Below are positions 61,533 through 64,000 of a DNA stretch of 64,000 nt, in pieces. The position numbers and the translations under genes are program-made. The stretch lies in the NCBI RefSeq assembly GCF_003860565.1, contig NZ_CP034157.1, positions 1,612,001-1,676,000 of the forward strand, read 5' to 3'. A model generated the notes under the pieces. It was not told where the DNA came from and ran no database searches. It was given only the letters and a program-made list of their open reading frames with translations. Within the stretch, counting starts at the first letter, position 1; each line of letters begins with the position of its first letter. Source of the stretch: Cloacibacterium normanense (lineage in GTDB: Bacteria; Bacteroidota; Bacteroidia; Flavobacteriales; Weeksellaceae).

Positions 61533-63407
61533 TTATGCAGATAAAAAAGCATTAAAAAGTTTAGTCCATTTGTCTACATATTCTTTCGGTATATCATCGG
61601 ATTTTTTGTTTTTCAATTGAGCTTTTGCAGTCATTGATATCCCAACTTTCCAACACTTTTCCAATACGATTCCATTAGCCTTAGCAAATGTTTCGATTTG
61701 AGACACTACAGGAATTTTTTTATTGTAATTATCTTCAAAATCTACTTCATCTAAAGAATTGAAAAGCCTGTCAACACCTTTCTTTATCAATGAAAACGGA
61801 ATCAAATCTTCCACTTCTGATTTTTCAATTTCGGTAAACTCTTTAACATCAAGTATTCTATTTTCCAATCCTTGGTACAAACCCGATAATAATTTTTTCT
61901 TCGCATCTTCACCACTCTTATCAGAATCGATAATCAAAAAAGGTATATCATCTGCTTTACTCGAAATCATACTAACAACACCTGGGACACCTTTTACACC
62001 ACCTGATGGGACAAATACAATTTCTTGTTCTGGAGCAATCAGTTTTTCTCTAATCAAAAATCCTTTAATTGCATTAAGATAAAATTGGTCGGATGGCCCC
62101 TCAACTACAATAGCTTGGCAACCTTGTAATAAAACATCTGAGACACTTAATCCTAAAGCTGCGTGAACTGCATATATAGATTTTTCGTTCAGAGCATCAC
62201 TACCTTGCCTTAAATTACTTGAAGCAACTGTATAGCCATCCTTATCCATAAAAACTACCCTGCATCTGTCTATATTAGAAGTATCAACAATAAATGGAGA
62301 ATGTGTTGTATTAATTATCTGATTGCCTTGTGATAAATTATCAAAAAATACAGCAAGATCTTTTTGTGCTAAAGGGTGTAAAGTTAGTCCTGCTTCATCA
62401 AGCAATAAAATTGCCCCTTTGTGTTGTTCTTGGCTTTCAACTAGAAAGATTAAGTAAAAACTGATAAACCATTGAAGCCCTGTACTACGAAGTTCTAATG
62501 CTACTTCGTCAGTTCTAATGCTATCAGATACCCAAATACGAAAATAGTCGCCATCTGCTTCAAATCTAAATTTATATTCTCCCTGTTTCCACCATTCTCT
62601 AAACTTCTTCGTTAAATCACCTGAGGCTGATTGCAAAAGAATACTTCTTTCCTCTTTATCATTTTCGGCTTGTCTAATTTCCTCTGCTGTCGGTTGTGAA
62701 TTTCCGTTTCTACCATTTCTAAGCATTGCCATTTCTTTTGGGTCTTGTCCTAGTTCCAAAATTTCTTTTGGATCTAATTTCACAAATTCAAAAAGCACTC
62801 TTAATGTCCTAACTTGTTCTTCGTTTATATCTATACCATCCACAGATTTCCCGTCTAACCACTTAATTACATTTGGAAGATATATCTTTGACGATAAATT
62901 TCCATAATTTGAATAATAAACAAATGATGGTAGTTCTGCAAGAATAGCTTTCTCTAAATCGACATCTTTAAGTGGTACAATAACATCTTCTTCTATTGGT
63001 TCTTCGCCATCCTCAACTTCTTTGGCTACTTTTTCTGTTTTCGTTGATTGTGGTTTTCCACTTGGAAATTCAAATGTGTAACTCCCATCATAAAAACGCG
63101 TAACAGTTATTAATTTATCTCCTTGTAAGCTACATCCAACTTCAGTTTCAATATTCTTTATAGATTCTTCCTCAAGCTCAAATTCTGCCGTAATAAATTT
63201 CACTTCTTCAGGAGTTTTTCGATAAGTACTTAGTTTAGAAACCGGCATATCGTGTAAAATGTCAATATTTCCCTCTCGTGCTGGATTTATCTTCCATAAA
63301 GCTAAAAGTAAGTTAGACTTTCCTGCTTCGTTAATTCCTACTAACGTTGTCACATTATCGCATTCAATCCACCCGCTATCAAGAATGGACCGAAAATTTT
63401 CTACTTT
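61533..63407 (-). pseudogene. OLD-family ATPase with TOPRIM nuclease, 5' end interrupted by IS982
   Basis: From the GTG at 63353 (607 codons incl. stop) it reads Walker A GINEAGKSN (6-14), Walker B GAILLLDEAGL (313-323), then C-terminal TOPRIM: E418 in IVVEGPSD and D476/D478 in IIDSDKSG. Upstream codons VENFRSILDSGWIECDN continue the usual first strand of the family up to 63407, where IS982 sequence begins. No ATG/GTG/TTG precedes this in frame. The rest of the 5' end must lie beyond the IS, outside the window. The product is likely inactive or a shortened form. Confidence 0.85.
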
Positions 63408-64000
63408 ACCTGTTGTGCATTTAGGAATTAAGAAAGAAAAAGATTGTCCATTTGATTAAAAAATCGTATATTTAGTTGATTACCAAGTCATTAAATATAT
63501 GAACAATCTCATTCAAAATTACAATATTATTTTAAAAGAATTGACAAATACTTGTAAACATATAACTACAACCAAGCAAATTAGGCTTCCAAAAATGTCT
63601 GATTTGGAACTTGTGGCACTTAATGTTACTGCGGAATACATGTCAATTAACTCTGAATTACAGCTGTTTAGATGTATTTCAGGAACCGATTTGGACGGAA
63701 AAATTGAAAGAAGTGTCTATAATAAAAGAAAGAGAAAACTTTTACCTTACATTGAAAAGATCAGAGAAACTTTAAGCAACAATTTTTCGGATTTTACCGA
63801 TGTATTTATTGTAGATTCAACGCCAATTGAAATATGCAAAATTAGTAGAGCAAATCGCTCGGCAATCTGCGCAACAGATGAAATTAAACCTTCTTTTGGA
63901 TATTGTGCTGCACAGAAGTCAAGATATTTTGGTTATAAACTTCATGCAGTTTGCGACAAGAATGGAATCTTTCATTCTTTCGATTTTTCACCTGCAAACG
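63408..64000 (+). mobile_element. IS982 family element, second copy, cut by the window end
   Basis: It starts with the inverted repeat ACCTGTTGTGCATTTAG and is identical to 33851-34443 over all visible bases. It is inserted near the 5' end of the OLD-family gene, in the opposite orientation to it. Confidence 0.93.
63499..64000 (+). CDS. IS982 family transposase, partial (3' end outside window)
   Basis: The ATG at 63499 corresponds to the start at 33942 in the complete copy. The first 167 codons are visible and identical, including the first catalytic Asp region FIVDSTPIE. Running on past the window end. Confidence 0.9.
   Translation, partial: MNNLIQNYNIILKELTNTCKHITTTKQIRLPKMSDLELVALNVTAEYMSINSELQLFRCISGTDLDGKIERSVYNKRKRKLLPYIEKIRETLSNNFSDFTDVFIVDSTPIEICKISRANRSAICATDEIKPSFGYCAAQKSRYFGYKLHAVCDKNGIFHSFDFSPAN

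Overview
This is AT-rich DNA from a member of the Flavobacteriia, probably the Weeksellaceae (Chryseobacterium/Cloacibacterium-like). The evidence is a SusC/SusD pair, a type IX secretion C-terminal domain, a GLPGLI protein, a DUF6520 protein, an RteC regulator, TPR/AraC one-protein regulators, and promoters of the flavobacterial TTG...TAnnTTTG type. No tRNA, rRNA or CRISPR array was seen.

Layout. (1) 1-12 kb is ordinary chromosome: the 3' end of a glycosyltransferase gene, a lipoprotein, a cysteine-synthase-like enzyme, a LolE/FtsX-type permease, a NamZ-like muramidase lipoprotein, a TSUP exporter, a secreted thioredoxin-like protein, a P-type ATPase, and a peroxide module (DoxX-glutathione peroxidase fusion plus OhrR-type repressor). 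(2) 12-27 kb is accessory DNA. An IS110 transposase remnant is followed by a row of mostly orphan, secreted or lipoprotein genes, all on the minus strand. Each is separated from the next by a copy of one 75-190 bp intergenic repeat whose end sits 2-20 bases from a stop codon, so the region looks like a cassette array. (3) 27-36 kb holds a UmuC polymerase gene with a frameshifted umuD, a small phage/plasmid-like module (DUF5675, two tiny membrane proteins, a DnaC-like ATPase, a winged-helix replication-type protein, an excisionase-like protein), a complete IS982 element, and an RteC gene. (4) 36-47 kb is a nutrient or peptide uptake locus: TPR-AraC regulator, small lipoprotein, small CP-SG-W protein, MauE-like membrane protein, DUF6520 protein, S9 peptidase, SusD and SusC. 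A structured RNA candidate lies upstream of susC. (5) 47.6-64 kb is a defence-like island: a SIR2-HerA-KTSC operon; a three-gene operon encoding a GHKL ATPase, a STAS-like/phosphoribosyltransferase-like protein and a metallophosphoesterase-phosphoribosyltransferase fusion, bounded by the region-2 repeats; a T9SS-exported phospholipase-D-like protein; and an OLD-family ATPase/TOPRIM nuclease beside a PD-(D/E)XK nuclease. The OLD gene is broken near its start by a second IS982 copy that runs off the window.

Best candidates for something undescribed are the GHKL/PRTase/phosphoesterase operon (52997-57101), the OLD plus PD-(D/E)XK pair (59742-63407), and the repeat-bounded cassette organisation that links regions 2 and 5.
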